Below are positions 16,137-23,912 of a stretch of 64,000 nucleotides of DNA, one piece after another (position 1 is the first letter of the stretch; the number at the start of each line of letters is the position of its first letter). Location: assembly GCF_014196125.1 (NCBI RefSeq), contig NZ_JACIDA010000001.1, forward strand, positions 1,364,001 through 1,428,000, read 5' to 3'. The notes beneath the pieces were generated by a model. That model was not told where the DNA came from. It ran no database searches and saw nothing but the letters and a program-made list of their open reading frames with translations. The DNA comes from Brevundimonas mediterranea. Its GTDB lineage: Bacteria; Pseudomonadota; Alphaproteobacteria; Caulobacterales; Caulobacteraceae. The position numbers were made by a program, and so were the translations under genes.

Positions 16137-17546
16137 ATGACCTTCGATCAGATCGCCGCCCTGGCGGTGCTCATCGGCGTGGTCGGCGTGCTGATCCACG
16201 GCAAGCTTCGCGCCGATGTCGTCGCCCTGACTGGAGCCGCCGTCCTGCTGTTGCTGGGGGTGGTGCGGCCGGTCGAGGTGCAGAGCGCCTTCGCCAGCCC
16301 CGCTGTCATCGCCCTGGCCGGCCTGTTCGTCATCGCCTACGCCATCGAACTGTCGGGCCTGTTGGGCCTGCTGATCCGCCAGGCCACCCGACTGGCGGCC
16401 CGGATCGGGGCCATGGGCATCTGGATCGTCATCGGCCTGTGTGGAGGCGTCGGAGGTTTCCTGAACAATACGCCGGTCGTGGTCCTGGCGGCGCCGGTGA
16501 TCCGCGACGTGGCCCAGTCCCTGCATCTGTCGCCCAAGCGGTTCCTGATGCCCCTCAGCCATGTGACGGTGATGGGCGGCCTGCTGACCCTGATCGGCAC
16601 CTCGACCAATCTGCTGGTCAACGACATGGCGCGCAATGCGGGCCAGCCGGTCTTCGGCCTGTTCGAGATCACGCCTGTGGGTCTGTTCATCGCCGTGATC
16701 GGCGGACTGTGGCTCTATTTCGTCGGCGCCCGGCAACTTGGCCGGTCGGTGGCCAAGGACGAGGCGCAGGCCGCCCGTCTGGCCGAGATGGAAGGCGCGC
16801 GCCGCCGCGCCGAGGCGGAGGCGGCCGGAAGACGCCGTCGCGCCCTGCCCTTCGGCCTGCCGCGCCTGGGGGAATCCCGAAATCAGTCGGACGGTTCCGG
16901 CGACGCCCATCTGGGCGACGTCGCCCTGTTCGGCGCGGCGGATCGACCTTTCCGGCTTCGGCCCGCGCTGATCTCCCTGGCGATCTTTGCTCTGGTGATC
17001 GCCTCTGCCGCGCTCGGCTGGGCCCCGATCGCGGCCTCGGCCTTCGCCGGCGCTGTGGCGCTGATCCTGCTCAGGGTCATCACTCCCGAAGAGGCCTATG
17101 CCGGGCTTCGCCCCGAGATCCTGCTTCTGATCGCGGGCATGGTGGTGGTCGGCACCGCCATCGAGGTGACGGGCCTGGCTTCCGCCGGGGCGGACCGGCT
17201 GATCGACGTGATCCGGCCGATGGGGCCTCTGGGCGCGCTGATCGTGCTTTACGGCGTGACCCTGTTTGCGACGGAGCTCCTGTCCAACGCCACCGTCGCC
17301 GTGTTGATCACCCCCATCGCCGTGGCCCTGGCCGAAAGCCTGGGCGTCGATCCCCGCCCGTTCCTGGTGGGCGTGATGATGGCCGCCTCAGCCGCTTTCG
17401 CGACCCCGTTCGGCTATCAGACCAATGTGCTGGTCTTCAACATGGGCGGCTACAGCTACATGGACTTCGTCCGTGTCGGCCTGCCGCTGAACCTGGTCAC
17501 CTGGGTCGCCGCGATGATCGCCATCCCGGTCTTCTTTCCGTTCTGA
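16137..17546 (+). CDS. SLC13-family (ArsB/NhaD superfamily) permease
   Basis: The 469-aa membrane protein has two similar halves. Each carries the superfamily's hairpin-type segment: FLNNTPVVVLAAPVI ... LTLIGTSTNLLVND in the first half and ELLSNATVAVLITPIAVALA ... ATPFGYQTNVLVFN in the second. These match sodium:dicarboxylate/sulfate-type permeases of the kind annotated as SLC13 or CitT. The loop between the halves (about residues 215-275) is short, Arg/Ala-rich and lacks the TrkA-C domains many relatives have. I chose ATG 16137, preceded by AGGG, over GTG 16089 because the hydrophobic N-terminus starts there. The substrate anion is not predictable. Confidence 0.85.
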   Translation: MTFDQIAALAVLIGVVGVLIHGKLRADVVALTGAAVLLLLGVVRPVEVQSAFASPAVIALAGLFVIAYAIELSGLLGLLIRQATRLAARIGAMGIWIVIGLCGGVGGFLNNTPVVVLAAPVIRDVAQSLHLSPKRFLMPLSHVTVMGGLLTLIGTSTNLLVNDMARNAGQPVFGLFEITPVGLFIAVIGGLWLYFVGARQLGRSVAKDEAQAARLAEMEGARRRAEAEAAGRRRRALPFGLPRLGESRNQSDGSGDAHLGDVALFGAADRPFRLRPALISLAIFALVIASAALGWAPIAASAFAGAVALILLRVITPEEAYAGLRPEILLLIAGMVVVGTAIEVTGLASAGADRLIDVIRPMGPLGALIVLYGVTLFATELLSNATVAVLITPIAVALAESLGVDPRPFLVGVMMAASAAFATPFGYQTNVLVFNMGGYSYMDFVRVGLPLNLVTWVAAMIAIPVFFPF

Positions 17547-17604
17547 CCCGACCAACGCGCTTCGGCGCCGGTCTGGCGGGCACGACGCATGGACCCTCAA
17601 GATC

Positions 17605-17691
17605 TGGTGCGGGCGGCCGGGGTCGAACCGGCAAGGACTTTCGTCCGGCAGATTTTAAGTCTGCTGCGTCTACCAGTTTCGCCACGCCCGC
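17605..17691 (-). tRNA. tRNA-Leu (anticodon TAA)
   Basis: The reverse strand folds into a class II tRNA of 87 nt with encoded CCA. The acceptor stem is GCGGGCG/CGCCCGC. The anticodon stem CAGAC...GTCTG-type hairpin has loop CTTAAAA, giving anticodon TAA. A long variable arm follows, and the T loop is GGTTCGACCCC. It lies between the SLC13 permease and the M28 peptidase. No integrase or duplicated tRNA end is nearby. Confidence 0.95.
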
Positions 17692-17739
17692 GAGCCGGTC
17701 CGGCTCTATAGCCAGAACCGGACCGTGTGGCCAAGCGAC

Positions 17740-19191
17740 CTAGTGTGCGGCGGGGGTCGCTGGCGTCGTCGCCGGTTGCATGGCCCGGAAATCAACGTCG
17801 GAATCGGCGATCAGCCAGAGCAAGCCCGCCCAGGCGGCGACGTTCTGGCTCAACTGCGCCGGGTCGATCTTGTCCAGGGTGTCGTTGGCGGTGTGGTGCA
17901 GGTCGAAATAGCGGGTCCCGTCCTGCGCCAGGCCGAAGAAGGGCACGCCCAGCGGCCCCATGGGACCGACATCGACCCCGCCGTCGGTCTCGACTTCGTT
18001 CGAGGCCAGGACGCCGATCGGATAGAGGACGCGGGTCGCCGCCTTCTGGAAGTCCGAGCCCTGGGCGCCGGCCGGCAGGCGCAGCGCATAGACCCGGTCC
18101 GCGCCGAAGTCGCTTTCGCCGGCGATCAAGTGTTTCTCCAGGGCGGCGCCCTGGTTGCGGGCGTAGACGCCGCCGCCGTTGCCGGTCTGGGGCGTGGGCT
18201 GGGCCACTTCCTCGGAGCCGTAGAAGATAACCCGCAGGGTGCGCGCGGGGCGCCGGCCGCTGTCGGCGATGGCCTTGGCCGCCGCAACCGTGATGGCGCC
18301 GCCCGCCCCGTCGTCGATGGCGCCGGTGCCCAGGTCCCAGCTGTCCATGTGCGAGCCCAGCACGATGATCTCATCCGGCCGGGTCGCGCCGGGCAGGTCG
18401 CCGATGACGTTCTGGCTGTGGGTTTCATACGTGTGTGCGGTCGAGGTCAGACGCATCCGGACCGGCTCGCCCAGGGCGATCAGACGGCTGACCTGGTCGG
18501 CGTCCGGGGCGGACAGGGCGAAGGATGGGATGGTCGGCTTGCCGTCGACATAGCGGGTGGTGCCCGTGTGGGGCATGCGGTCCTCGTCCGACCCGACCGA
18601 GCGCATGACGAAGGCCGCCGCGCCCTTGGCCGCCGCCACGCCGGGACCGGCGCCGCGCACCCGGGTCTGGGCACCATAGCCCGAGCCATCCTGCATCGGG
18701 TGCATCTGACCCAGATCGACATAGACGATCTTGCCGCGAACAGCGGCGTCGGGCGCCGCCTGCAGGTCTTCCAGGCTGGAGAATCGCACCACATCCGCCT
18801 CGACCCCGCCGCGCGGCGTCGCGGGCGAATGGCCCAGGGCGGCGGCGACCAGCGACTGGGCGTACCTGCCGACGATGGCGGCCGAGCCTTCGCCCCGCTC
18901 CCAGCCGACCAGCGGGAATTCTTCGATGCGGACGTTCTGGAAGCCGTGGGCGCGCAGATAGTCGGCGGCCCAGGCGGCGGCGACCTGCTCGGACTTCGAC
19001 CCGGCCGGCCGCGCGCCGAAGCGGGTGGTCAGCTGGGTGACATAGTCCAGGGCGATGTTCGACTTCAGCGCCGCGTCACGAACCGCGATGGCCCGCTCGA
19101 CCGTGGCCGCATCCTGGGCCTCGGCCACAGGAGCAGAGGCGACGACAAGGCCGAGCGCGAGCGCGCTGACGGTCAGCAGACGGAAGGACAT
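17740..19191 (-). CDS. M28-family aminopeptidase, exported
   Basis: This 483-aa zinc peptidase has a cleavable signal peptide (LLTVSALALGLVVASAPVAEAQ, residues 5-26). The catalytic domain shows the di-zinc motifs GSHMDSWDLGTGAIDDGAGG (His/Asp ligands), the catalytic glutamates in FYGSEEVAQP, and late His ligands in DLHHTANDTLDKID. A PA-like insert between the halves is typical of family members. It is probably periplasmic or secreted and trims N-terminal residues from peptides. It starts at ATG 19191, divergent from nothing close, with tRNA-Leu downstream. Confidence 0.92.
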   Translation of the reverse strand: MSFRLLTVSALALGLVVASAPVAEAQDAATVERAIAVRDAALKSNIALDYVTQLTTRFGARPAGSKSEQVAAAWAADYLRAHGFQNVRIEEFPLVGWERGEGSAAIVGRYAQSLVAAALGHSPATPRGGVEADVVRFSSLEDLQAAPDAAVRGKIVYVDLGQMHPMQDGSGYGAQTRVRGAGPGVAAAKGAAAFVMRSVGSDEDRMPHTGTTRYVDGKPTIPSFALSAPDADQVSRLIALGEPVRMRLTSTAHTYETHSQNVIGDLPGATRPDEIIVLGSHMDSWDLGTGAIDDGAGGAITVAAAKAIADSGRRPARTLRVIFYGSEEVAQPTPQTGNGGGVYARNQGAALEKHLIAGESDFGADRVYALRLPAGAQGSDFQKAATRVLYPIGVLASNEVETDGGVDVGPMGPLGVPFFGLAQDGTRYFDLHHTANDTLDKIDPAQLSQNVAAWAGLLWLIADSDVDFRAMQPATTPATPAAH

Positions 19192-19234
19192 CGGCAGGCT
19201 CCAGACTCGGGGAAGAGCCGCAGCCTAGAAAGAC

Positions 19235-19474
19235 TCAGCCGTTCTGGAAATAGGGTTCGACCAAGCCCTGAAGTTTGACGGTCAGGGCCTTGCCCTTGCG
19301 GTCCACCCGATTGCCCAGGGCCAGCCGCACCCAGCCCTCGGAGACGCAATATTCCTCGACATTGGTCTTTTCCTCGCCCTTGAAGCGAATGCCGACGCCG
19401 CGTTGCAGCACGTCCGCATCATGGAAGGGGCTGGACGGATCGACGGAAAGGCGGTCGGGGGGCGTGTCGGACAT
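19235..19474 (-). CDS. DUF3297 family protein
   Basis: The 79-aa cytoplasmic protein has the family pattern: PPDRLSVDPSSPFHDADVLQRGVGIRFKG, then a conserved NVEEYCVSEGWVRLALG and a C-terminal GKALTVKLQGLVEPYF. The length matches the family, which is widespread in Proteobacteria and has no assigned function that I know. It lies 43 bp upstream of the M28 peptidase start on the same strand. Confidence 0.88.
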   Translation of the reverse strand: MSDTPPDRLSVDPSSPFHDADVLQRGVGIRFKGEEKTNVEEYCVSEGWVRLALGNRVDRKGKALTVKLQGLVEPYFQNG

Positions 19475-19551
19475 GATCGTTCGGCGGCTCGGATATCGGG
19501 AAGGCGCGGTGATAGCCGCGCCCGGCCCTCATGCCAACCGAAACCCGCCGA

Positions 19552-19665
19552 TCAACTCAGGGAGTGGTGAACGGCGGCGGCGACCCAGATCAGTCCCGCA
19601 GCAGGCAGTCCGAGGATCAACACCCGTCGCAGACGGTGAGCGATATACAGAACCTCGCCCATCAT
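19552..19665 (-). CDS. Possible 37-aa single-pass membrane protein
   Basis: The open frame starts at ATG 19665 (or ATG 19662) with GAGGG eight bases upstream. It encodes a positively charged N-terminus (HRLRR) and one hydrophobic stretch (VLILGLPAAGLIWVAAAV), then stops at TGA 19552-19554. It lies between the flagellar motE-like gene and DUF3297 on the same strand, where no longer gene fits. The arrangement (RBS, basic N-side, one membrane span) is that of a real small membrane protein. There is no homology I can name. Confidence 0.5.
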   Translation of the reverse strand: MMGEVLYIAHRLRRVLILGLPAAGLIWVAAAVHHSLS

Positions 19666-19775
19666 GGCGGACACCCTCGATATGATCGTCGCCCTCTATC
19701 GGAGCGCGAGGGATATGATCCGCCAGAAGGGTTATCGTCAGGAGATCGCCAGGCTACGCATCAATGCGGATGCGC

Positions 19776-20654
19776 CTATTGCACCGTCTGGCGCGGCTGG
19801 GCGTCTGCAGCGGCGGCCGGCTTGTAGGGCTGGGGGCCGGCGGCGGCGGGGGCGGCCGCCGGGGTCGCCGCCGGTCGGCTGGCGGGCCGACGGGCCGGCT
19901 GGCGGGCGGCGGAACGAGGCGCAGGCCGCGCCTGGGGCGCTGTTGCGACGGCGGGCGTGGGCGAAGGCGTTGCGGCGGCCGGCTGGGCCACAGGCTGTGC
20001 GGCCGGGGTCGCGGCTTCGGCGGCGGCGGCGCGGGCGGCCATCTGCTGGGCCTGGAACCGGGCGGCCAGTTTCTCGGTCAGTTCCTTGGCCTGGGGCGCC
20101 GTCATCTGGGCCATGATGGCGGCCAGGGTGCGCGGACGCATGGCGGCGGCGACCGGCAGGCGGACCCGATCCTCCAGGCTGGCCATGACCGGGGCGGCCT
20201 CCTTGGGGCGCATGGCGGAATAGACCTGGACCAGCCGATCGATCTCGGCCTTTTCGCGCTCGTCGACCTGGCCCAGCATCTGTTTCATCTCGGCCTTCAG
20301 CGCCGCCAGGGCCTGAACCTTGGCGTCCAGCTTCTGCTCGGCGGCGACCATCAGCGGCAGGGTGGTCGCGAAATCCTGGTCGCGCGCGTCCAGTTCGGTG
20401 CGGCGCTGCGACAGCGACTGGATGATCTTCAGCTCAGCCGGCGAAATGCCCGCCTGCTGGGCCAGTTGTTCGGGCGACAGGGCGCAGGTGCCGGGCAGGG
20501 CCGGCTTGGGCGGAGCGCCGGCGGCGGCCGGCGCCTCTTCCGCCCAGGCCTTGGCGCCCTCGAACAGGCCGGGCGCGACGCCGACGGCGCGCACCGCGAC
20601 AACCCCGCCAATGGCGACGGCGATCAGGGGCAGAAGGCGGGGTATGCGAGCCAT
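19776..20654 (-). CDS. MotE-family flagellar protein
   Basis: The 292-aa protein has an N-terminal membrane anchor or signal (LLPLIAVAIGGVVAVRAVGV). A long coiled-coil region of about residues 60-140 (QSLSQRRTELDARDQDFATTL, ALKAEMKQMLGQVDEREKAEIDRLVQVYSAMRPKEAAPVM) precedes a MgtE-N-like segment and a Pro/Ala tail of about 90 residues. This fits the MotE chaperone family, which supports the flagellar motor periplasmic component in alphaproteobacteria. It follows fliL-fliM-DUF6468 on the same strand with 17 bp spacing. The low-complexity tail makes homology there unreliable. Confidence 0.82.
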   Translation of the reverse strand: MARIPRLLPLIAVAIGGVVAVRAVGVAPGLFEGAKAWAEEAPAAAGAPPKPALPGTCALSPEQLAQQAGISPAELKIIQSLSQRRTELDARDQDFATTLPLMVAAEQKLDAKVQALAALKAEMKQMLGQVDEREKAEIDRLVQVYSAMRPKEAAPVMASLEDRVRLPVAAAMRPRTLAAIMAQMTAPQAKELTEKLAARFQAQQMAARAAAAEAATPAAQPVAQPAAATPSPTPAVATAPQARPAPRSAARQPARRPASRPAATPAAAPAAAGPQPYKPAAAADAQPRQTVQ

Positions 20655-20671
20655 GAAATGGGGTTCCGAAC

Positions 20672-21259
20672 TCAGGCGGCGAACAGATCGTCGTCTAGAT
20701 TACGACGCGCGGCGTTGAGGCTTTGTTTGGCGGAATGGTTAGCGGAGCCGACGGAGGTCAGAGCCTGGACGATGGCGGCGACATTGTCGCGACCCGCCGG
20801 CGCCCCGGCTCGCGACGTCGCGGCGGGGCCGGACATGCCCTGAATGCGCTGGGCCAGGGCGGCCATGCGCCGGGCGCGTTCGTCATCATCATTGACCACG
20901 GCGGCGGGCGAAGGCGCGGACACGACCGGCCGAATTTCGGGGCGCGGAGCCGTCTCTTCCTGTTGCAGCCGCAGCGGCGCCGCGGCGGGGGCGCGGGCGA
21001 TCAGGGCTTCCAGTTGTTGCTTCACCTCGCGCGCCTTGATGATGCGGTCGTGCAGCAGGTCCGTCTCCTGGCCCGAGGCGCGCAGGGTCGCCAGGGCGGC
21101 CTCGGCGCGACCGGCGGCGGCGTTCAGCTCGGTCACCGCCTGGGCGAAGGCGACCTGGCCGGTGCGCAGGGCCGACAGCTTGCGTTCCAGCTTGATCCCG
21201 TAGCCCACCGCCGCGACGAGCAGCAGCATCAGCACCGCATCCATGATCATGCCGGTCAT
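20672..21259 (-). CDS. DUF6468 protein of the flagellar operon
   Basis: The 195-aa protein has one N-terminal transmembrane helix (MDAVLMLLLVAAVGYGIKLERKL). A helical region (ALRTGQVAFAQAVTELNAAAGRAEAALATLRASG, HDRIIKAREVKQQLEALI) matches the DUF6468 family found beside alphaproteobacterial fliM. Its ATG shares one base with the fliM stop (TGATG), so translation is coupled. The role is unknown; the operon position suggests a structural or assembly job at the flagellar base. Confidence 0.85.
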   Translation of the reverse strand: MTGMIMDAVLMLLLVAAVGYGIKLERKLSALRTGQVAFAQAVTELNAAAGRAEAALATLRASGQETDLLHDRIIKAREVKQQLEALIARAPAAAPLRLQQEETAPRPEIRPVVSAPSPAAVVNDDDERARRMAALAQRIQGMSGPAATSRAGAPAGRDNVAAIVQALTSVGSANHSAKQSLNAARRNLDDDLFAA

Positions 21260-22299
21260 CAGCGGGGTCCTCTTATGCGGGCGGCGATTTCCGGGTTCAC
21301 CGGGCCTTCGATGCGGACGGCGATATGCTGACCCTTGCGGCCCATTCGCCCCGTCGTCAGGGGAATGGCGCCGGCGCGGATCGAGACTTCCGAATCCGGC
21401 GTGGCGTTCAGCATCATCGTATCGCCGATCTTGAGGTTCAGCACGGTGGACAGGGGCATCATCTGCTCGTCCAGCACGGCGCGCACCTCGGTCTCGGTCG
21501 TCCAGAGCTCGGTGGCCAAGTGGCCTTCCCAGATGTTGTCGCGGCCGAACTTCTCGCCCATGAACTGCTGCAGCAGCATTTTCCGGATCGGTTCCAGCGT
21601 CGCATAGGGCAGAAGAAGCTCGATTCGCCCGCCGCGGTCTTCCATGTCGATGCGAAGCTTGATCAGGATGGCGGCGTTGGCCGGCCGGGCGATGGCGGCG
21701 AAGCGCGGATTGGTCTCCAGCCGGTCCAGGTTGAAGGTGACGGGCGTCAGGGGTTCGAAGGCCAGGCGGGCGTCGTTCAGCACCACCTCCACCATCCGCT
21801 GCACCAGCACCCGTTCGATCGTGGTGTAGGGGCGCCCTTCGATCCGCAGCGCCGCCGTGCCCCGACGCCCGCCCAGCAGCACGTCGACGATCGAATAGAT
21901 CAGATTGGAATCGACCGTCAGCAGACCATAGTTGTCCAGTTCCTCGGCCCGGAACACCGCCAGGATCGCCGGCAGCGGAATCGAGTTCAGATAGTCGCCG
22001 AACCGGATCGACGAAATATTGTCCAGCGACACCTCCACGTTGTCCGAGGTGAAATTCCGCAGCGAGGTCGTCATCAACCGCACCAGGCGGTCGAACACGA
22101 TCTCCAGCATCGGCAGGCGTTCGTAGGAGACGAGCGCCGAATTGATGATGGCGCGTATGCCGGACTTTTCCGAACCGTCGTCGTCGCCCAGGTCGAAGCC
22201 CAGCAGGCTGTCGATCTCGTCCTGGTTCAGGACGCGTTCGGACAGGGCGTCCGCCGGATCGCCCATGCCGCCGAAGGAATCGAGCGCCGTATCGGTCAT
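21259..22299 (-). CDS. fliM: Flagellar motor switch protein FliM
   Basis: The 346-aa C-ring protein binds CheY-P and sets rotation direction. The start carries the CheY-binding/EIDSLL motif (LNQDEIDSLLGFDLG). Next comes the CheC-like middle domain (NFTSDNVEVSLDNISSIRFGDYLNSIPLPAILAVF, YSIVDVLLGGRRG). The C-terminal SpoA domain includes TVLNLKIGDTMMLNA and VNPEIAARIRG. Length and domains are standard. It starts 2 bp after fliL ends and is coupled to DUF6468 downstream. Confidence 0.96.
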   Translation of the reverse strand: MTDTALDSFGGMGDPADALSERVLNQDEIDSLLGFDLGDDDGSEKSGIRAIINSALVSYERLPMLEIVFDRLVRLMTTSLRNFTSDNVEVSLDNISSIRFGDYLNSIPLPAILAVFRAEELDNYGLLTVDSNLIYSIVDVLLGGRRGTAALRIEGRPYTTIERVLVQRMVEVVLNDARLAFEPLTPVTFNLDRLETNPRFAAIARPANAAILIKLRIDMEDRGGRIELLLPYATLEPIRKMLLQQFMGEKFGRDNIWEGHLATELWTTETEVRAVLDEQMMPLSTVLNLKIGDTMMLNATPDSEVSIRAGAIPLTTGRMGRKGQHIAVRIEGPVNPEIAARIRGPR

Positions 22300-22301
22300 G
22301 C

Positions 22302-22979
22302 CTACTGCACCAGCATTTCTTCGATCAGGACCGCGTCCACCTTGCCGGGGGCGGCGACCAGATTGACGCGGCGCAGGATCTCCGCCCGAAGCTGATAGGT
22401 GCCCGCCGAGCCGCTCAGATCCTCGGGACGCAGTTCGCGCACGAAGCCGGTGAACATGTCCTGCAGGCGCGGCATCTCGGACTGAAGATGCGTCGCCACC
22501 TCGGCGTCGTGCATCTCCAGCGTCAGCTTCAGCTTCAGGAAGGTCGGCCGGCCGTCGGCCGACTGGATGTTCATGACCATATCCGGCAGGGTGTAGAAGG
22601 TGACGCCGTCAGGCCCTTCGCTGATCTTGCCCAGAGCCGGATCGGCTTCGCCGCCTTCGGCGGGCGCGCCATGTCCGCCGCCTTCGGCCTTCTTCTCTTC
22701 CTTGCCGTGACCGCCCTTTTCCTCAGCCTTTTCCTCGCCGTGACCTGCGGCGGCGGCTTCCTCGCCATGGGCCTCGGCCGGCTTGGGCTTCATCAGGAAG
22801 AAGGCCGCCGCCCCGCCGCCGCCCAGGACCAGCAGGGCCACGGGCGCGATGATGAACAGGATCGGCAGCTTCTTTTTCTTGGGCGCGCCCTCTTCGCCCT
22901 CGGCCGCGTCCGCATCGACCGACTTGTCGGCGGGCGCATCGGCGTTCGGGTCGCCCTTCTTCTTGCCAAACTTGAACAT
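22302..22979 (-). CDS. fliL: Flagellar basal-body protein FliL
   Basis: The 225-aa inner-membrane protein associates with the stator and basal body. A basic, Asp/Glu-rich N-terminus (about 45 residues) precedes one transmembrane helix (LPILFIIAPVALLVLGGGGAAAFFLM). The periplasmic domain ends the protein (FYTLPDMVMNIQSADGRPTFLKLKLTLEM, PEDLSGSAGTYQLRAEILRRVN, VDAVLIEEMLVQ). Between the helix and this domain is an unusual linker of about 45 residues repeating GHGEE/GGHGKEE with His, Glu and Lys. It heads the fliL-fliM-DUF6468-motE operon. A CtrA-like site lies about 46 bp upstream. Confidence 0.94.
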   Translation of the reverse strand: MFKFGKKKGDPNADAPADKSVDADAAEGEEGAPKKKKLPILFIIAPVALLVLGGGGAAAFFLMKPKPAEAHGEEAAAAGHGEEKAEEKGGHGKEEKKAEGGGHGAPAEGGEADPALGKISEGPDGVTFYTLPDMVMNIQSADGRPTFLKLKLTLEMHDAEVATHLQSEMPRLQDMFTGFVRELRPEDLSGSAGTYQLRAEILRRVNLVAAPGKVDAVLIEEMLVQ

Positions 22980-23024
22980 GCGCTCGCCCCGGAGAATCTC
23001 ACGGGGAGGATCGGCCCGGCTTGG

Positions 23025-23039
23025 TTAACGCGACGTTTA
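23025..23039. promoter_or_regulatory. Candidate CtrA-binding site TTAA-N7-TTTA
   Basis: TTAA at 23025-23028 and TTTA at 23036-23039 are separated by exactly seven bases, one mismatch from the CtrA consensus TTAA-N7-TTAA. It lies 46 bp upstream of the fliL ATG. In Caulobacter the fliLM operon is a CtrA-controlled class II flagellar operon, so position and spacing agree. Confidence 0.55.
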
Positions 23040-23043
23040 CAAA

Positions 23044-23058
23044 CGGCAGTTTTTGCCG
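23044..23058. promoter_or_regulatory. Candidate FlbD (ftr) enhancer element
   Basis: CGGCA at 23044-23048 and TGCCG at 23054-23058 form an inverted repeat around GTTTT. It lies about 70 bp before the sigma-54 promoter of flgF. Caulobacter ftr enhancers are CGGCA-containing inverted repeats roughly 100 bp upstream of class III starts and are bound by FlbD. It also lies close to the CtrA-like site of fliL, so it could influence both directions. Confidence 0.5.
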
Positions 23059-23112
23059 GGCGTCACCGGCCTCCCGCCCTCTCAAACCGCCATTCCTGCT
23101 GGATTAACCCTG

Positions 23113-23128
23113 TTGGCACGGTCGTTGC
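23113..23128 (+). promoter_or_regulatory. Sigma-54 (-24/-12) promoter of flgF
   Basis: TTGGCAC at 23113-23119 and TTGC at 23125-23128, separated by five bases, match the sigma-54 consensus TGGCAC-N5-TTGC exactly. The predicted start is about 12 bp downstream, and GAAGGAG follows before GTG 23158. This is the expected class for the distal rod genes in Caulobacter. Confidence 0.85.
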
Positions 23129-23157
23129 GAGGGAGAAATCGAAGGAGCACGCCACTC

Positions 23158-23898
23158 GTGGAAAACGCCGCCTATATCGGATTGTCCCGTCAGATGACGC
23201 TGCGTCGCGAACTCGACATCGTGGCCAACAACGTCGCCAACGCCGACACCACCGGATTCAAGGTCGAACAGCTGATGGTCGGGACGGAAGTGGGCCAGCG
23301 CGCCCGCAACGACTCCATCCGCCCCTCGGCCAGCTTCGTGCTGGACAACGGCGTGGGCCGCGACTTCGGCCAGGGCTCAATGTCCGAGACCGGCCGCCCC
23401 CTCGACTTCGCCATCGCCGGCGAGGGCGCCTTCTTCACCGTTCGAGACGGCGCGGCCGGCGAAGCCTACACCCGCGACGGCGCCTTCACCATGGATCCGG
23501 AAGGCCGGCTGACCACCAAACAGGGTCAGGCCGTGCTGGGCGGCGGGGCGGAGATCGTGCTGGACCCCGCCCTCGGCGTCCCCTCCGTCGGCGCAGACGG
23601 CACCATCACTCAGAACGGCCAGATCACCGGGCGCCTGTCGGTCGTCCGCTTCGACACGCTCGGCGTGCTCGAAAAGGGCGGTGACGGCCTCTATCGCAAC
23701 GGCTCGAACGTCCAGCCGGTCGAGGCCAACGACGTCCAGATCCATCAGGGGTCTCTGGAGGCGTCGAACGTCAATTCGCTGACCGAAATCACCAATCTCA
23801 TCGAGATCAGCCGGGCCTACGAAAGCATCACCCGAATGATCGAGAACACCAATGACCTGAGCCGTCGCGCCGTCGAGCGCCTCGGCAAGGCCGCTTAA
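23158..23898 (+). CDS. flgF: Flagellar basal-body rod protein FlgF
   Basis: The 246-aa proximal rod subunit is exported by the flagellar type III apparatus. It has the rod-protein N-terminal motif (RELDIVANNVANADTTGFK, about residues 17-35), the internal DFAIAGEGAFFTV and YTRDGAFTMDPEGRL signatures, and the C-terminal coiled-coil motif (GSLEASNVNSLTEITNLIEISRAYESITRMIENT). The start is GTG 23158, preceded by AAGGAG and the sigma-54 promoter; the longer open frame upstream would run through that promoter. It is the first gene of flgF-flgG-flgA-flgH. Confidence 0.95.
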   Translation: MENAAYIGLSRQMTLRRELDIVANNVANADTTGFKVEQLMVGTEVGQRARNDSIRPSASFVLDNGVGRDFGQGSMSETGRPLDFAIAGEGAFFTVRDGAAGEAYTRDGAFTMDPEGRLTTKQGQAVLGGGAEIVLDPALGVPSVGADGTITQNGQITGRLSVVRFDTLGVLEKGGDGLYRNGSNVQPVEANDVQIHQGSLEASNVNSLTEITNLIEISRAYESITRMIENTNDLSRRAVERLGKAA

Positions 23899-23912
23899 GG
23901 GAGAGCCGGACA

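Noticed and set aside
17605..17691. tRNA-Leu as an integration site for a mobile element
   Set aside because: There is no integrase, no duplicated tRNA 3' end and no compositional change on either side.
19664..20116. + strand 150-codon frame overlapping the motE-like gene
   Set aside because: Only the first 40 codons lie outside motE antisense, and the 37-aa minus frame with RBS competes for the same DNA. The plus frame's later part is purely antisense low complexity.
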